Below the pieces are notes generated by a model, which saw nothing but the letters and a program-made list of their open reading frames with translations, did no database searches and was not told where the DNA came from. From NCBI RefSeq assembly GCF_000350225.1, contig NW_005178773.1, positions 169,629 through 233,628 of the forward strand: a stretch of DNA of 64,000 nt, written 5' to 3'. Below are positions 22,937-34,480 of the stretch, one piece after another (position 1 is the first letter of the stretch; every line of letters starts with the position of its first letter). The translations under genes were made by a program, and so were the position numbers. The stretch is from Chondrus crispus. Taxonomy: Eukaryota; Rhodophyta; Florideophyceae; Gigartinales; Gigartinaceae.

Positions 22937-23773
22937 TTAAACAGTGAATTCGAGCTCGAGAACCGTCCTGTCATCCACATTCGACCGGCCCAACCTGCGT
23001 TGAATCGTTACCCCATTCACGACAACGTTGACCACCCACCTCGTACGCTTATTGAAGCAGTTATTGAAGTGCATCAACTTTACAGTGTACTTCCCTGGAA
23101 CCATGTTTTCGAAGGACACAGCTTCCTTGCCGGCCGGAAACAGGCCGCACGCGGCCACCAAGTTGTCATTGACACGGCCTCCCAAAGATCCAGGAGGGCC
23201 TTCAACGGAAAGATCGAAGTCATCGGAGGAATCCCACGCCACATCCACAACGATCGGGCGGACAACGGGTCGGAATGCTATGCAATCTCTGGGATCTGAA
23301 GTAGCAATCGTGCGGAAGACGGAGCCATCAGTGTTATCAATGTTGTAGTTGCGGATGGGAAGACGAACGCAAAGATCATCGAGGAAGTCCTCCTGATTGC
23401 CGACAGAGGCACGACGAGCGACACCTTGACGGTTGCGCTGGAATGTGAGAGGGGTGACGCGGAAGTAGTTTCTCGGAAAGGCGGGGCTGAGTCCATTAGG
23501 CCTGAACTTATTGATGGGAGTGATGGTTGAGCCAGATTGAATGAGGGCAGTGCCAGTGGATCGAATCCTTCCGAGCGTTCGGCCACCGGGGAAGTTACGA
23601 CAGATGAATCCTGTGCGGGAATAGTCAGGCCCGCGTAGAATACTGCGGGCATTATTCGGACGCATAGAGCCGTCTAAACGGCAGAAGCGGAACCTGCATA
23701 AGTTCCTACATTGGGCGTTCGCTGTGAAGGCGAGAGCGGACAGGAGTAGGACGAAGAGGAATGAAGCGTTCAT
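22937..23773 (-). CDS. Secreted protein with DUF2135-like domain, paralogue 1
   Basis: The intact 278-residue frame begins with a textbook signal peptide: MNAS, a hydrophobic core FLFVLLLSALAF, then TANA with likely cleavage before QC at residue 20/21. Residues about 21-60 are Cys- and Arg-rich. Residues 175-250 (VVDVAWDSSDDFDLSVEGP, then NMVPGKYTVKLMHF) resemble the beta-sandwich of DUF2135/YfaP-type domains, where a W-D-x-x-D-x-D-L motif opens the fold; that is inference from motif shape. It is probably extracellular or cell-wall. It has the same length as the paralogue at 44155-44991, about 78% identical without a gap, so both appear to be under selection. The stop codon overlaps an AATAAA motif on the coding strand. 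No intron is evident. Copia-C lies about 300 bp upstream. Confidence 0.88.
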   Translation of the reverse strand: MNASFLFVLLLSALAFTANAQCRNLCRFRFCRLDGSMRPNNARSILRGPDYSRTGFICRNFPGGRTLGRIRSTGTALIQSGSTITPINKFRPNGLSPAFPRNYFRVTPLTFQRNRQGVARRASVGNQEDFLDDLCVRLPIRNYNIDNTDGSVFRTIATSDPRDCIAFRPVVRPIVVDVAWDSSDDFDLSVEGPPGSLGGRVNDNLVAACGLFPAGKEAVSFENMVPGKYTVKLMHFNNCFNKRTRWVVNVVVNGVTIQRRLGRSNVDDRTVLELEFTV

Positions 23774-23860
23774 GGCTGCTATGTGATGAGTGCTGCACCG
23801 AAGCGTTGGTTGTTTGTGTTGTGGTGCAGAGAGTCGGTCAGGTTTGAGTTGAGGACTGTC

Positions 23861-23866
23861 TTTATA
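23861..23866 (-). promoter_or_regulatory. TATA box of the 22.9-kb secreted-protein gene
   Basis: On the coding strand the sequence GAGTATAAAGA lies about 90 bp before the ATG. The paralogue has the same 11 bases at the same distance, in an otherwise more diverged leader, which supports a real core promoter. Confidence 0.72.
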
Positions 23867-24072
23867 CTCGTAAATGTGACTGCGAAATAGCCCATGGAGG
23901 AGACATTAACCAAGAAGAAATAATCCCCAGTGGCTGTAGGGCTGTTGTTATAGTATGAGACTTGAATGTTGGAATAGAATCGAGCACTTCCGGTACTTGA
24001 AGTCAGGACGCAGATATCATGAGATGGATGGCGGATGCTGTTCTCCGCGAAAGTAGAAACAAAAGGCAGAGA

Positions 24073-24413
24073 ATTCTGAAAGGTCAGGGCTGGGATGTTG
24101 AACTTGTGACGCAGAACTAACTTTGGGGTGGAACTCGAGTGTCTCTGTTTTACAAACTTCGATCCCTACGATTGACCTATGTACTTATACTAATACCCGA
24201 GCAGAGAGGCTACATCTCACAGTGGAGTTCGCCCTTCTGCACTAGATCGTAACATAGATTTTCTACTGTATTTTCCCATTTCGACGAAGGAATTTTTGGT
24301 CCTCTCGTACTGGTCCTCAGGTCCTCGCTCACCCTTATGGTTACTCTGCGCAGTGATCAGATCCTTCCCAGATATATTGTTGCTGGCGAAATGAGAGCAC
24401 AAACAAATCAACA
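24073..24413 (-). repeat. Copia-C 3' LTR
   Basis: About 341 bp, pairs with 28644-28983 at above 99% by eye. Reads TGTTGATTTG at its start on the minus strand. Confidence 0.93.
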
Positions 24414-24429
24414 CCCTTTCTTGCTCACA

Positions 24430-27400
24430 ATTGGGGCAGGCAGCCGAACAACTCCAAGTTTCTCGCGATGTGTCTCAAATTTCTCTCTATTTAGCGGCTT
24501 CGTGAGGATGTCCGCTGTCATTTCATCAGTCGGGCAGTAGCTTGTGAAAATGCTTCCAATTTCTACCTGCTCTTTCACGAAGTTTCGGCGAATTGATATG
24601 TGCTTAGCATTTCTTATCCCATCAGTGGACCAGCGCAGAGCACCTTGGTTGTCTACAAAGATCGGAGTGCTCTGTTTCTGCTCCATGTCCAGCTCTGAAA
24701 GCATCTTCCTTAACCAGATGACTAATTTGCACTCCTCGCTTGCAGCAAAGAACTCGGACTAACACGTAGACAGTGCCACAGCATCCTGCTTGACACTCTT
24801 CCAGTGAAGAGCTGCACCTCCAAGTTGTATGAGTATCCCACTGGTAGACTTACGATCTACACGATCTCCAGCCCAATCGGCGTCAGAGTATACGGTCAGA
24901 GTTCTATCTCCTGGCCCAATCCTCAAGGCGTAGTCGCGAGTACCCTGCAGATATCGAAACACTCGCTTCGCAGCAATAAGGTGTGATGCTTTAGGCTTTG
25001 CCATGTGCCTACAAAGAATTCCAACCGCTGCCCTGATGTCTGAGCGTGTTCTCGTGGATGCGTACAGTAAGGAGCCGACAATTTCTTGATACAAACTCAT
25101 TTCTGCATCCTTTTCCGCCTCTAACAAAGATTGGTTCGTGCACATTGGCTTAGTGACAGACTTACAATTAGCCATTCCAAATCGATCGAGAATCTGACTG
25201 ATATACTGGCTCTGAGACAGCCAAAGGAATTGTTCATCTCTGCAAAACGTCACTCCCAAAAAATGGCTCAACATCCCGAGGTCCTTCACATCCAAATGAT
25301 TTGAAAGCTCTTGCTTGATTGCATAAATAGAATTATGTTCCCCGATAATTATTATGTCATCGACGTACAGCAAAATCCAACTGTTTCCGCGCCGAAATGC
25401 ACAGGCATCTGAAAGTAGGGAGGTGAACTTTAAATGGGTCATCACGTCTACCCACTTCTTGTTCCATAGTTTTGGAGCTTGCTTGAGACCATAAAGGCCC
25501 TTCTTAAGCTTCAATACTTCTCCTGGTCCACAGAGTTCGACTCCAATCGGCGGAGTGTCGTACTCATCGCTCTCGAGCTCGCCATGGAGAAAGGCAGTTC
25601 TGACGTCCATCTGATGCACATCATAGCCTTTGAGTAGTGCGACAGCCAGCGCTGTCCGAACTGTTGTGAAGTCTACAACGGGGGCATACGTCTCCACTAC
25701 GTTTCCCTGCATGAAGCCACGCACAACAAGCCGAGCTTTGTACCGACTTACAGTGCCATCCCCATTTAGCTTCCGCTTGAATACCATTTTCATAGAGAGA
25801 GGACTGATGCCTTTAGGGAGTGTCACAATATCCCAGGTATCATGTTTTTCCAGCGAGGAAAGTTCTGATTCAAGTGCTGCTGTCCACCTATCAGCATCTG
25901 ACATTGCTTGGGCTTCTGCTACAGTAGAGGGCTCTGCCATATCAGCAACTCCAGTAAATTGAGCATGTCCAGGAGACAGGTAGTCGGGCTGCCTCGTCTC
26001 TCTACGGGGATACCTCCTCTCTTCCACAGATGGTTCTTCATTTTCTTCTACTTCGTTAGGTGCAGGCCCAGATCTTAAACCGGTATCATCTGCAGTACCC
26101 GTAATGCTCTGATCGGGGGGATAGTACGTTAATGCTCCATATCAGCATCTTGCGGGGTCTCATCGACATTCTCTTCCTGATTCTGAGGCTGGGTTGCAGG
26201 GTCCTGGTTCACGATTCCGCTCGTTGGGTTTGCGACACTACGTCTTGGACCACTACGCTGATGGACACGTGGATGCTGATCAGAATCTAACACCCCTACG
26301 GCACTGTCGTCAAACCACTCACCGCCAGGAAATTCTGTCTCAACAATTTGAACATCTCTTGATACAGTTGCATTATTTCTTGACCGAATCCAGACCTTAT
26401 ATTGGCGACTTTCGTTACAGCACAATATAATCCCCTTCTCACTTTTTACACCTAGCTTATCCCGCTTAGCTTTGGGGACGTGAACCCAGGCAAGACACCC
26501 AAAGACACGGATATGATCAACCCGAGGCTTTACGCCTGTTAGCATTTCGAAAGAAGTCCTGTTCGTACGAGGACAGTAGAATCGGTTACGAATATCAGCA
26601 GCAAAAGTAACTGCTTCCGCCCAGAAGGATCTGGGTAGATGTGCATGAGCCAACATCGAGCGCGCTGATTCCATGATGGTTCGGTTTGTACGCTCAGCAA
26701 TTCCGTTACTCTCGGGAGAGTACGGTGGGCCGCGGCTCACTTCGATGCCCTGTGCAACAAGGTGACTGACTAGACCATCATACTCTCCCGCATTGTCAGA
26801 GTGGACACACTTGATAGCGCAGTCGTACTTTCGTTCAAACCACAATTGAAACTTTCTGAACTCCTGCAGCACTTCTGTTTTCCATCTAATCGGTACCACG
26901 GTAATAAATCCAGAGACTCGTCGATAAATGACACGTAGTACCTGGCCCCTCCTAAGGACTCACACGACATGGGTCCACAAACATCGCTGTGGATCACCTA
27001 TCCAGCGCGATGAGCTCGATGGTTGTTTGCCTTGAAAACCTTACGGGTGTGTTTTCCTTCCTGGCAGCTGTCGCACATGTCACTTCTGTCCTTGTAAGTA
27101 GTAGTATCAAGTCCGATTACAGCACCCTTACGACGGAGCTGCTGTATGCTGTACTTTCTGGCATGGCCAAGCCGGGCGTGCCACATGTGCTCTGGCACAC
27201 TGCGCGCGGCCTGAGCACGAGCAGAGGGAATGATGCTCCCGACCAAGATGTAGATGTCCGACAGTCGCCTTCCCTGAAACATGAGAGTCCCTTCCTTCAT
27301 TGCTAAACATCCCTTTCGTGAGAAACGGAGCTCATGCCCGTCTTGGCAAAGTGCAGAGCAAGATATCAAGTTTGCCTTGAGCTGGGGAACAATCAGAACA

Positions 27401-28497
27401 TTTCGTAAAACAACTGTACGATTCGCGATATCGCCTCCACTCTTGAGAACAGTAGAGAATTGGAGGACTCCTCGCTGCACAGCAACGACAAAGCTTCCGT
27501 CTCCGAGAATGATAGTCCTGGCAGGAATCGGTTCTGTATTTGACAGCATAGATGCGCTGTAAACCATGTGATGACTGGCGCCAGAGTCAACTACGAACTC
27601 ATACTGATCATGTGCAATGCCATCGGAGTGAGCCATTAAAACCCTGGCCGGGTTTGCAGTGCCATCCCGACGCGTGTCCGGATCATCATATCTTTTATGA
27701 CGCTGTTGGTGAGGATTGTCACCTCCATATGAGTCCTGCCTCTGTGCACAATTCCTGATTAGATGTCCAACCTTATTGCAGCCGTGACATCTCCTGCGCT
27801 CAGCAAAGCGCTTGTGCTTCTTCGCAGGGAAGTGTTTCGGTAATCTGAATTTACCAGTAGCTAGCGCATGGCCACCCTCGCTGGGATCTGAGCTGGCATT
27901 TGGCTTGCTCCAGTTCCGTTCTTCATGTTCTTGCAGTAGACGCGCGGTCACTACCTCCCAAATCAGGGCATCACCTACTGTCTGCATGGAAGACACAACG
28001 TGTCCATACGCAGAATCTCTCTTATCTCCGAACGAGGCCAAGAAAATGGCAACTTGCATGTCCTCCGATACTGTTCTGTTCATCGCATCCAGACGATTAA
28101 ATATTTCCTCAAAGGAATCGATATAGTCGGACATTATTTGTTCTTTGTATGACAGCCTGGTCAATTTCGTCTGTTGCTGAACGCGCGTAACCACGTTTGA
28201 TACAGCATATCGGTCGGATAACCTTTTCCACATGTTGAAAGGATTGTCCTTCTCGGACAGACAGAGCCGAAGTGGTTTGTTGCCAAGCCCTTGTATCAGA
28301 ACGGCGCGTGCTAAAGCGATATGCTGATTATGTTCAATTGAGAGCGGATTATCTGCTGTTGCCTGCCCAATTATGTCCGTCGTGACAACGTACAAAATTT
28401 CCTTAGCGGCAAGTGCCGCCTCAGTTCTAGCACACCACAGCTGGAAGTCCTCACCAGGACGCCCCAGAAACTTGTGGATTCTCTTACTGTCTTCCAT
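24430..28497 (-). pseudogene. Copia-C gag-pol coding region (fossil)
   Basis: Gag starts MEDSKRIHKFLGRPGEDFQL near 28497. Protease lies at about 27.6 kb, the GAG-pre-integrase (HMWHARLGHA) at about 27.2 kb, integrase core (VHSDNAGEY, SNGIAERTNRTIMESA) at 26.6-26.9 kb, reverse transcriptase (MDVRTAFLHGE, LLYVDDIIIIG) at 25.2-25.8 kb and RNase H (DADWAGDRVDRKSTSG) at 24.5-24.9 kb. Confidence 0.88.
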
Positions 28498-28630
28498 AGC
28501 CAGGCGAGCTACAGTAAGGTAGCAACATTGAGCGGTGTGTCGAACGAAGGACAGTAAAGAACGGACAAACGAATAGACACGGATCGACGGCAAAGGAGGA
28601 TGAGCAGGGATGGCAGCGGTAGCGATGGGC

Positions 28631-28643
28631 TGGGCCCATAACC
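28631..28643 (-). other. Copia-C primer-binding site of half-tRNA type
   Basis: On the minus strand GGTTATGGGCCCA abuts the 5' LTR. It has the same initiator-tRNA anticodon-region complementarity as Copia-B. Confidence 0.78.
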
Positions 28644-28983
28644 TTCTGAAAGGTCAGGGCTGGGATGTTGAACTTGTGACGCAGAACTAACTTTGGGGTG
28701 GAACTCGAGTGTCTCTGTTTTACAAACTTCGATCCCTACGATTGACCTATGTACTTATACTAATACCCGAGCAGAGAGGCTACATCTCACAGTGGAGTTC
28801 GCCTTTCTGCACTAGATCGTAACATAGATTTTCTACTGTATTTTCCCATTTCGACGAAGGAATTTTTGGTCCTCTCGTACTGGTCCTCAGGTCCTCGCTC
28901 ACCCTTATGGTTACTCTGCGCAGTGATCAGATCCTTCCCAGATATATTGTTGCTGGCGAAATGAGAGCACAAACAAATCAACA
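28644..28983 (-). repeat. Copia-C 5' LTR
   Basis: 340 bp; right neighbour is the GAGAA target duplication. Confidence 0.93.
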
Positions 28984-28988
28984 GAGAA

Positions 28989-30188
28989 GAGCTGGAAATG
29001 GGCGTTTTGACTTTCCCTTCGAGGACCCCATGGAAATCATGCATGTAGACTACGGATCGCGCAAGTATGCTTTGTAACGGACATGGGGATCAAACATGGA
29101 AGAAGGATTCGATCAGAAAGGAAAAAGCTTAGAAAGCGAGAAAAGCAATAAATCCTGCTGATATCAGCAGGATTTATTAATAAAGGGGAGGCGGAGGCGG
29201 AGGCGGAGAAATGTTTGGCGAGACATGACGCTTAAAATACCAAGGACGCCCCTGGCTAAAAGGGCCAAAATTAACAAAGTAGATAGTGTTCGCGGAATGT
29301 GATGCACGGTAGGCGCGCCTTATGACATTAGCAAGATGTGCAAAAGACTATTTTCTCTGTACATCCAGCAGGACGATGATGAACGGAAGCAGCTTTTTGG
29401 AAATAGTACGGCACAATGCAATATGTAGAGCGTTTCAGAAGGTTTCGTAAAACGAATCTGAATGGGGTTGGAAAGGCGGATGAAGTGGGGGAGCAGAGTA
29501 GGGCTTTTTGACTTTGTAAGAGCCAAATTTTGGCATGCATTGCAGGAGGACAGCTATGCCATGTGTGACGGCACATTGCCAGCTTGATGGCGCTGATAGA
29601 TGCTTTGATGTCATCAGCTCGTGCTCGTCAGCTCGTGCGCGCTGTGCTTTGCAATGGGTGAAGTTCAATAATATGCAGGTGATGAGATGTTATGTGGCGG
29701 AGAAATGTACACATCTATCAGTCTGGACGTGTTTGCATAGGACGGCAAAGAATATGAAAGATCGCAAAACAATCTATCACCAGAAACCGCGGCTTCTGTC
29801 GATGTGGCGATGGTTGAGGTATGAGAGGGGAAGGATACTAAGGATACTGGACTACAGATGGCACTCAGGTGCAAACCCACCATTATTTAGGTAGGCGGCA
29901 ACGGCCGCTCTGTGACGTCGCGCCCTCCGGGTGGTCGGAATATAGCATAGTCAAGAGTCGTTCTCTACTGTGCTTGCCCCTCGGTGGCCTGCAGAGGTTC
30001 CGGCGCTGGCGGCCCCTTCAACCACAGCAGCGGCAGGGCCTAATAGGTGTGACGATGGAGGGGCGGTGTCGGACGAAGCTAATGACCACTGCATACAGTA
30101 CAAGGGTGAGCGCGGTCTGGTAGCCCGAGTAAACTTTTCCGTTCTCTATCTCTCTTTGTTTGTCTCGGGACTAGATCGACAGCTTCCG
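28989..30188. other. Displaced upstream region of the 22.9-kb gene
   Basis: 29320-29700 resembles 45590-45950 upstream of the second secreted-protein gene (shared patches such as GATGTCATCAG and GGTGATGAGATG), showing it is part of the same ancestral duplicated block. From about 29895 the DNA turns GC-rich and may belong to the retroelement that follows. No confident gene. Confidence 0.5.
29147..29178. terminator. Perfect 32-bp palindrome with AATAAA at both ends
   Basis: Two 16-base halves, AATAAATCCTGCTGAT and its exact reverse complement, with no spacer. Each strand begins with AATAAA, so it could serve as a two-way poly(A) signal and hairpin. A GGCGGA triplet run follows at 29188. The role is inference. 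Confidence 0.5.
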
Positions 30189-30365
30189 GTCAGGTATCCA
30201 CGGATCACTATGTAATGACCTACGCCGCGCGATGCCTGCGCGCCTACTCTTGGACACGGGTGCACGCTGTACACGTGGACAAGAGGACGGCGTGGCTGGG
30301 CAGTGCATTCTCTTGCCGTCGGCGCGCAGGAGGCGAACCGGAAGAGCCAGTCATCCGCTTCTCTG
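30189..30365 (+). repeat. A1 split direct repeat of the tyrosine-recombinase element
   Basis: 177 bp starting GTCAGGTATCCACGGATCAC, matched at 34511-34687 with one difference. A CACGTG-like TACACGTGG lies in its middle. Confidence 0.92.
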
Positions 30366-30435
30366 AGAGAAGCGATTCCCGTGCAGCCCGCTCGGAGGTT
30401 CGACGCACTGCCTAGGCCGATCACGTCGGCTAGGA

Positions 30436-31524
30436 ATGTCAGGAGAAGTACCGCCACCGGTCCCGCCGAGCGAAGAGCGCGCCGGCCCGTCGGCGCCGCC
30501 TGCCTTAGACGCGGCCACTGCGGCCGCGATTAGCGATATCGTCGCACGAAAGATCCACGAAGCCCTCGCCAATCGGGCTAATGATAACCCGGCTCCAGTC
30601 CTCCCGGGCCCGCCGCCTGCCCTCGAAAACACCGGCGCCGCTGGGGCCGACACCACTGCCGTCACCGCCGCCGTCGAGAATCCCGGTGCGGCTGGCCCTC
30701 CGACCGCCAATCTCGCCGCCCAAGCCGCGGCACGAGCTGGAGGGGCCGCCGCTTCACTCCCTGCAGCTGAGGGCCGAGAGCAGGGACCTCCAGAGGACCC
30801 TGAAGACGAAGACCCGGACTCCGACGATCCGAACGAGGGTCTCTACGGTCCCCAGGCCTTCACTCCGAAGTGGTACGAAGCTCGCCGGGGTGCCGTCGTC
30901 CGTCCACGCTTCGAAGTCCCCGCGCGCTTCGAACCGAGCTACCCAGTCGGCTTTGAGCCGGAGAGCGTCGCACACTTCAAGACTTTTTGCGCACCCGGGA
31001 CCAGCACCGGGAGAACGGAGGAGGCCGCCGGCCTCTACGCGTCCGCTGCGTACGTCACACACGCCTCCAACACGCTCACCCAGGCTGCCGAGGACCTCAT
31101 TGAGTCAGTCGAGAAGATCCCCGACGACGCCGACCCCGAAGCAGTCTGTACAATCCGCCAGGCCATCGTATCGGTATCCGACGCCCAGCTCTGCACCTTT
31201 GGAGTATACGAATTGGCCGCGTCCCGCTACGAGGTACTCGCCGGCAAACAGGGGGCCACCGGGGTCGCTGATCCGGAGGTTTTGTCAGCTTACATTGACG
31301 CCCCCGCCGCGTACAGTTCCGCAGGCCGCCAGGCCTTCCGTCGACAGCAGGTGCAGGCAATCAAGTACGCCACCCAGCTCGCCGGCCGGAACAGGCGGAG
31401 GAGTCCGGCGGAAGCTGTTCAGCAGTTCCGGCAACCGGACGCCACCCCCAGAAGGAACCGCAGTAGCAGTCGCGGCGGAGGAAAAGGAACCGGGGGAGGC
31501 AACCGGGGCCGAGGACGCAAGTAA
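30436..31524 (+). CDS. Gag-like protein of the tyrosine-recombinase element (fossil)
   Basis: A 362-codon frame, Ala/Pro-rich in residues 1-110 and acidic at about 115-140 (PEDPEDEDPDSDDP). A structured middle (FTPKWYEARRGAVVRPRFEV onward) is followed by a C-terminus ending in an RGGGKG...RGRGRK nucleic-acid-binding tail. No zinc knuckle. Position before RT makes it the gag equivalent. Confidence 0.78.
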   Translation: MSGEVPPPVPPSEERAGPSAPPALDAATAAAISDIVARKIHEALANRANDNPAPVLPGPPPALENTGAAGADTTAVTAAVENPGAAGPPTANLAAQAAARAGGAAASLPAAEGREQGPPEDPEDEDPDSDDPNEGLYGPQAFTPKWYEARRGAVVRPRFEVPARFEPSYPVGFEPESVAHFKTFCAPGTSTGRTEEAAGLYASAAYVTHASNTLTQAAEDLIESVEKIPDDADPEAVCTIRQAIVSVSDAQLCTFGVYELAASRYEVLAGKQGATGVADPEVLSAYIDAPAAYSSAGRQAFRRQQVQAIKYATQLAGRNRRRSPAEAVQQFRQPDATPRRNRSSSRGGGKGTGGGNRGRGRK

Positions 31525-31526
31525 GA

Positions 31527-33474
31527 ATGGTCCCACCTTCCGTGGGTGTGGGCCTGGCATGGAGGAATTGGAAGGAGATCAGCGCGAGCGACTGGTTGGT
31601 GAGACAGTTGCGATTCGGGCTGCAGCTCCCATGGGTACAGGAGGTCCCTTACCAGCGCCCGAGATCATACCCGATGGACGTAGGAGAGCGCGGGTTCGCT
31701 TCGAAGGAGATAGCGAGATGGCTCGCGCTCGGTTTCGCACGGCGGGCAACCCCAGAGGAGGGTCGCGACCTGAAGCGCAGAGGGCAGCTGTTTCCAGCTT
31801 TCGTGACGGAGTCGGCAGGCAAGAGGCGGCTAGTGATCGACTACAAGAGGGCGAACGAGTGCATGGAATCGAGAACATTCCGGATGGACCAACTGTCAGA
31901 CTTGGCGGCAGTACTGCGTCCCGGGGACTGTCTGTTCAAGGCCGACGTGAAAGACGCCTACTACCACCTCCGTTTGAGGCGCGTGGACCAGGAGCGCTTG
32001 GCATTCCTGATTGGGGACGAAGTATTCGTCCCGCTCTGCATGAACTGCGGCCTCGCAGTCGCACCGTGGTTCTACACAAAGGCGATGAAGCCCGTCGTCT
32101 CGTTCGTACGCTCGCTGGGACACCGCATCTTCTCGTACCTCGACGACTTCTTCGGGGCCGCCAAGCCGTCGAGGGGCTCCGCCGCAGGAAGGAAGGACAC
32201 CGAGCAACTGGGTTCGCTGACGCGGGCGCTGTTCCGCAAGCTCGGACTACGGCTACACCCCGACTAAATGCTTCTTCAAGGGGGAGACGCGCTTGGAGGT
32301 ACTCGGCATCGTCGTGGATACGTCCGCTCAGAAGTTCATGCTGTCCCCCGGCAAGCTCGCGAAGGTGGAGCTCGCCGCCCGGCGCGTTCTTCGATACGCA
32401 CCCTCGCACCGACGCTGCGTCCGCGCTCGTATGCTGCGCGGATTCGCAGGACTGGCGAACTCCGTCTCGCCGGCCGTGGTGGATGCTCGACTCCGACTCC
32501 GGGAGTTGTTCTCGGCCCTCAGCGCCCCGGAGAGACCAGGGCTCGCACCGGGGACAGCAGGGGAGGCCGAGAAAGGGGTTATCATACCACCCTCAAAACG
32601 TTTGCTCCCCAGGCCACTCCGTGGGGCCCCCTGCGGAGCGCACAAATTTTCTCCTTCCGCGGATCCGACTCGCGACTCGCGCCTCTCCCATGCCGCCATC
32701 CGCGACCTTCAGTGGTGGGCGAGCTTGAGCCGGAACGTACACGTGGGGAGGCACCTCTGGCCCGCCCCCGAAGTTTGCGTCTTCACAGACGCGAGTATGG
32801 CGGGCTGGGGAGCAGCATGGAACGGGCAGGTGCCGGCGGCAGGATTCTTCACGGCGGACGAGGAAGGGGCTCATATCAACGAACTAGAGCTTACCGCCGC
32901 ACTCAACGCCCTAGAGCAGTTCGTCGAGTTTGCTCGTGGCCGGCAGGTGCAGCTCGTAACCGACTCGCTCGTCACCGCCTACATCGTTCGGAACATGACA
33001 AGCCGCTCGCCGCGCCTTTACGCCAAGCTCCGACGCCTGCGGTGTTTGTGCGAACTTCATGGCGTCACACTGTCGACGCGCCACCTCCCGTCCGTGTTGA
33101 ACTGTTGGGCAGACCGACTCTCGCGCCGGCGCGACAGCTTTGCATGGAAACTTCCGCGGGACGCCCAACTGCTCCTCGAGCGCCGCTTCCGTTCGCGCCT
33201 CTCTCCGCTCGACGGCAATTCGCTCCCAGAGTCGCGCAGATCTCCAGGGATCCCCGTCGTCGTACCCCGTCCCGCATTGCTCGGCATTTGGGAGCGCGCA
33301 CTCGCTACCACCGGTCGAGGATTCATGATCGCTCCCGCGTGGACGGGGCAGCAGTGGTATCAAACAGCTCGCGCCGCGGCGAGCGTCCACCGAATACCGT
33401 GCCTGACCCCGCCGTGGAGTTCTGTCGCCTTCAGGTTCAAGCAGCGGAACGTTGGCGTACACAGGGGACGATAG
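31527..33474 (+). pseudogene. Reverse transcriptase and RNase H of the tyrosine-recombinase element (fossil)
   Basis: RT motifs: KRRLVIDYKRANE, FKADVKDAYYHLRL, FSYLDDFFGA. RNase H motifs: VFTDASMAGWGAAW, NELELTAALNALE, LVTDSLVTAYIV, then LNCWADRLSR. The lack of a DDE integrase fits the DIRS order. Confidence 0.85.
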
Positions 33475-34478
33475 GCGCCGGCAGTTTACTCGGGGATTTA
33501 GCTGGGTCCCGCGTAGCTGCGCACCTACTTGGGAGAACATTATCACGAAGTACCGAGGGTGGTTACCAACGGCACTGGGAGTCCTTCGTTCTGTATTGTC
33601 AGCGCTGTGCCCAGCCCGCGCTCCCTGCTGCCCCACGAACTATCTCCTGTTACATTGGAACGATCTACGATCGCAGCACGGTGCGAGGTAGTTCTTTGCG
33701 CCCCTACATCGCAGCAATCGGAGCGCAGCACCGCCGACTGGGTCTGACAGACCCCACCGCTCATCCGCTCGTTCAGGCTACGCGACGCGGGTTCATAGCA
33801 CAGGACGCCCACCGAACTACCGGTCCGCCCTCTCAGTCTGCCCCGCTCCCTGCAGCACTCGCCGCTCAAGCCCTATACCGAGCCCTTACTGCCGCCTCAA
33901 TCCACGAACTGCAGCGTTGGGGATTAGTCGCCTTGGGTTTCGTCATTTGCGGTCGTCCTACCAGTATCCGCAATTTACGCCGTAGTGACATTCAGCTCAT
34001 CGACCCTGCAGCGGTAACACTCCAGTTGTTGGTCTTCAAGTATGGAGAGACTGGAGCAGCGCCACGTGTGGCACTCCGCATAACCTCTACAGGGATAAGC
34101 GACCCTGTTATTGTGCTACTGCGGAGATTGGTCGCCGCAGCACCGCGCGATGACTCGTTTCCATTCCCGAGCAGGGGGCCTCTACCATCGGAACCGGCCT
34201 CCGCCTCCTCATTATCAGCTACATTACGGGAACTGACCCACAATACCCGACCGCCTGCCGGAACGAAGTTTACACCTCGATCCCTGCGAAGTGGGGGCAT
34301 CTCAGCCGCCTATGCGGCCGGTGTTCCGCTCCCCGTCGTCATGCGTTTGGCAAATCACCACACTGAAGCTGTGGTGCACCGCCATTACCTTGACGCTCTT
34401 ACTCGAGTCACACCTGCTGCACGGTTGTTTTTTGCGCGCTTCACGCGCAATGCTGGGCATCCGCTCAGTCTCGCGTAA
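33460..34478 (+). CDS. Tyrosine recombinase of the retroelement (fossil)
   Basis: The C-terminal half shows the family pattern: GFVICGRPTSIRNLRRSDI (first Arg), TPRSLRSGGISAAYAAG (second box with Arg) and LANHHTEAVVHRHYLD with the likely catalytic Tyr. Such enzymes integrate a circular DNA copy without target duplication. The frame overlaps the RNase H region, as usual in DIRS-like elements. Confidence 0.85.
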
Positions 34479-34480
34479 TT

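Larger units (their letters stand above)
24073..28983 (-). mobile_element. Copia-C, Ty1/Copia LTR retrotransposon (fossil, young)
   Basis: LTRs at 24073-24413 and 28644-28983, target duplication GAGAA at 24068-24072 and 28984-28988. On the minus strand the order is gag, CCHC knuckle (CHGCNKVGHLIRNC), protease (VDSGASHHM), integrase, reverse transcriptase and RNase H. Total 4.9 kb, normal for the family. LTRs differ by about one substitution and one indel, so insertion is recent. It looks almost whole, with about four breaks. It interrupts the upstream region of the 22.9-kb gene. Confidence 0.94.

Noticed and set aside
22823-23299. 158-codon plus-strand frame
   Set aside because: Antisense shadow of the secreted-protein gene, which has the signal peptide, promoter and conserved paralogue.
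30581-32728. 715-codon plus-strand frame over the gag and RT of the tyrosine-recombinase element
   Set aside because: It is Arg/Pro/Ser-rich shadow translation of GC-rich coding sequence; the real frames show RT motifs.
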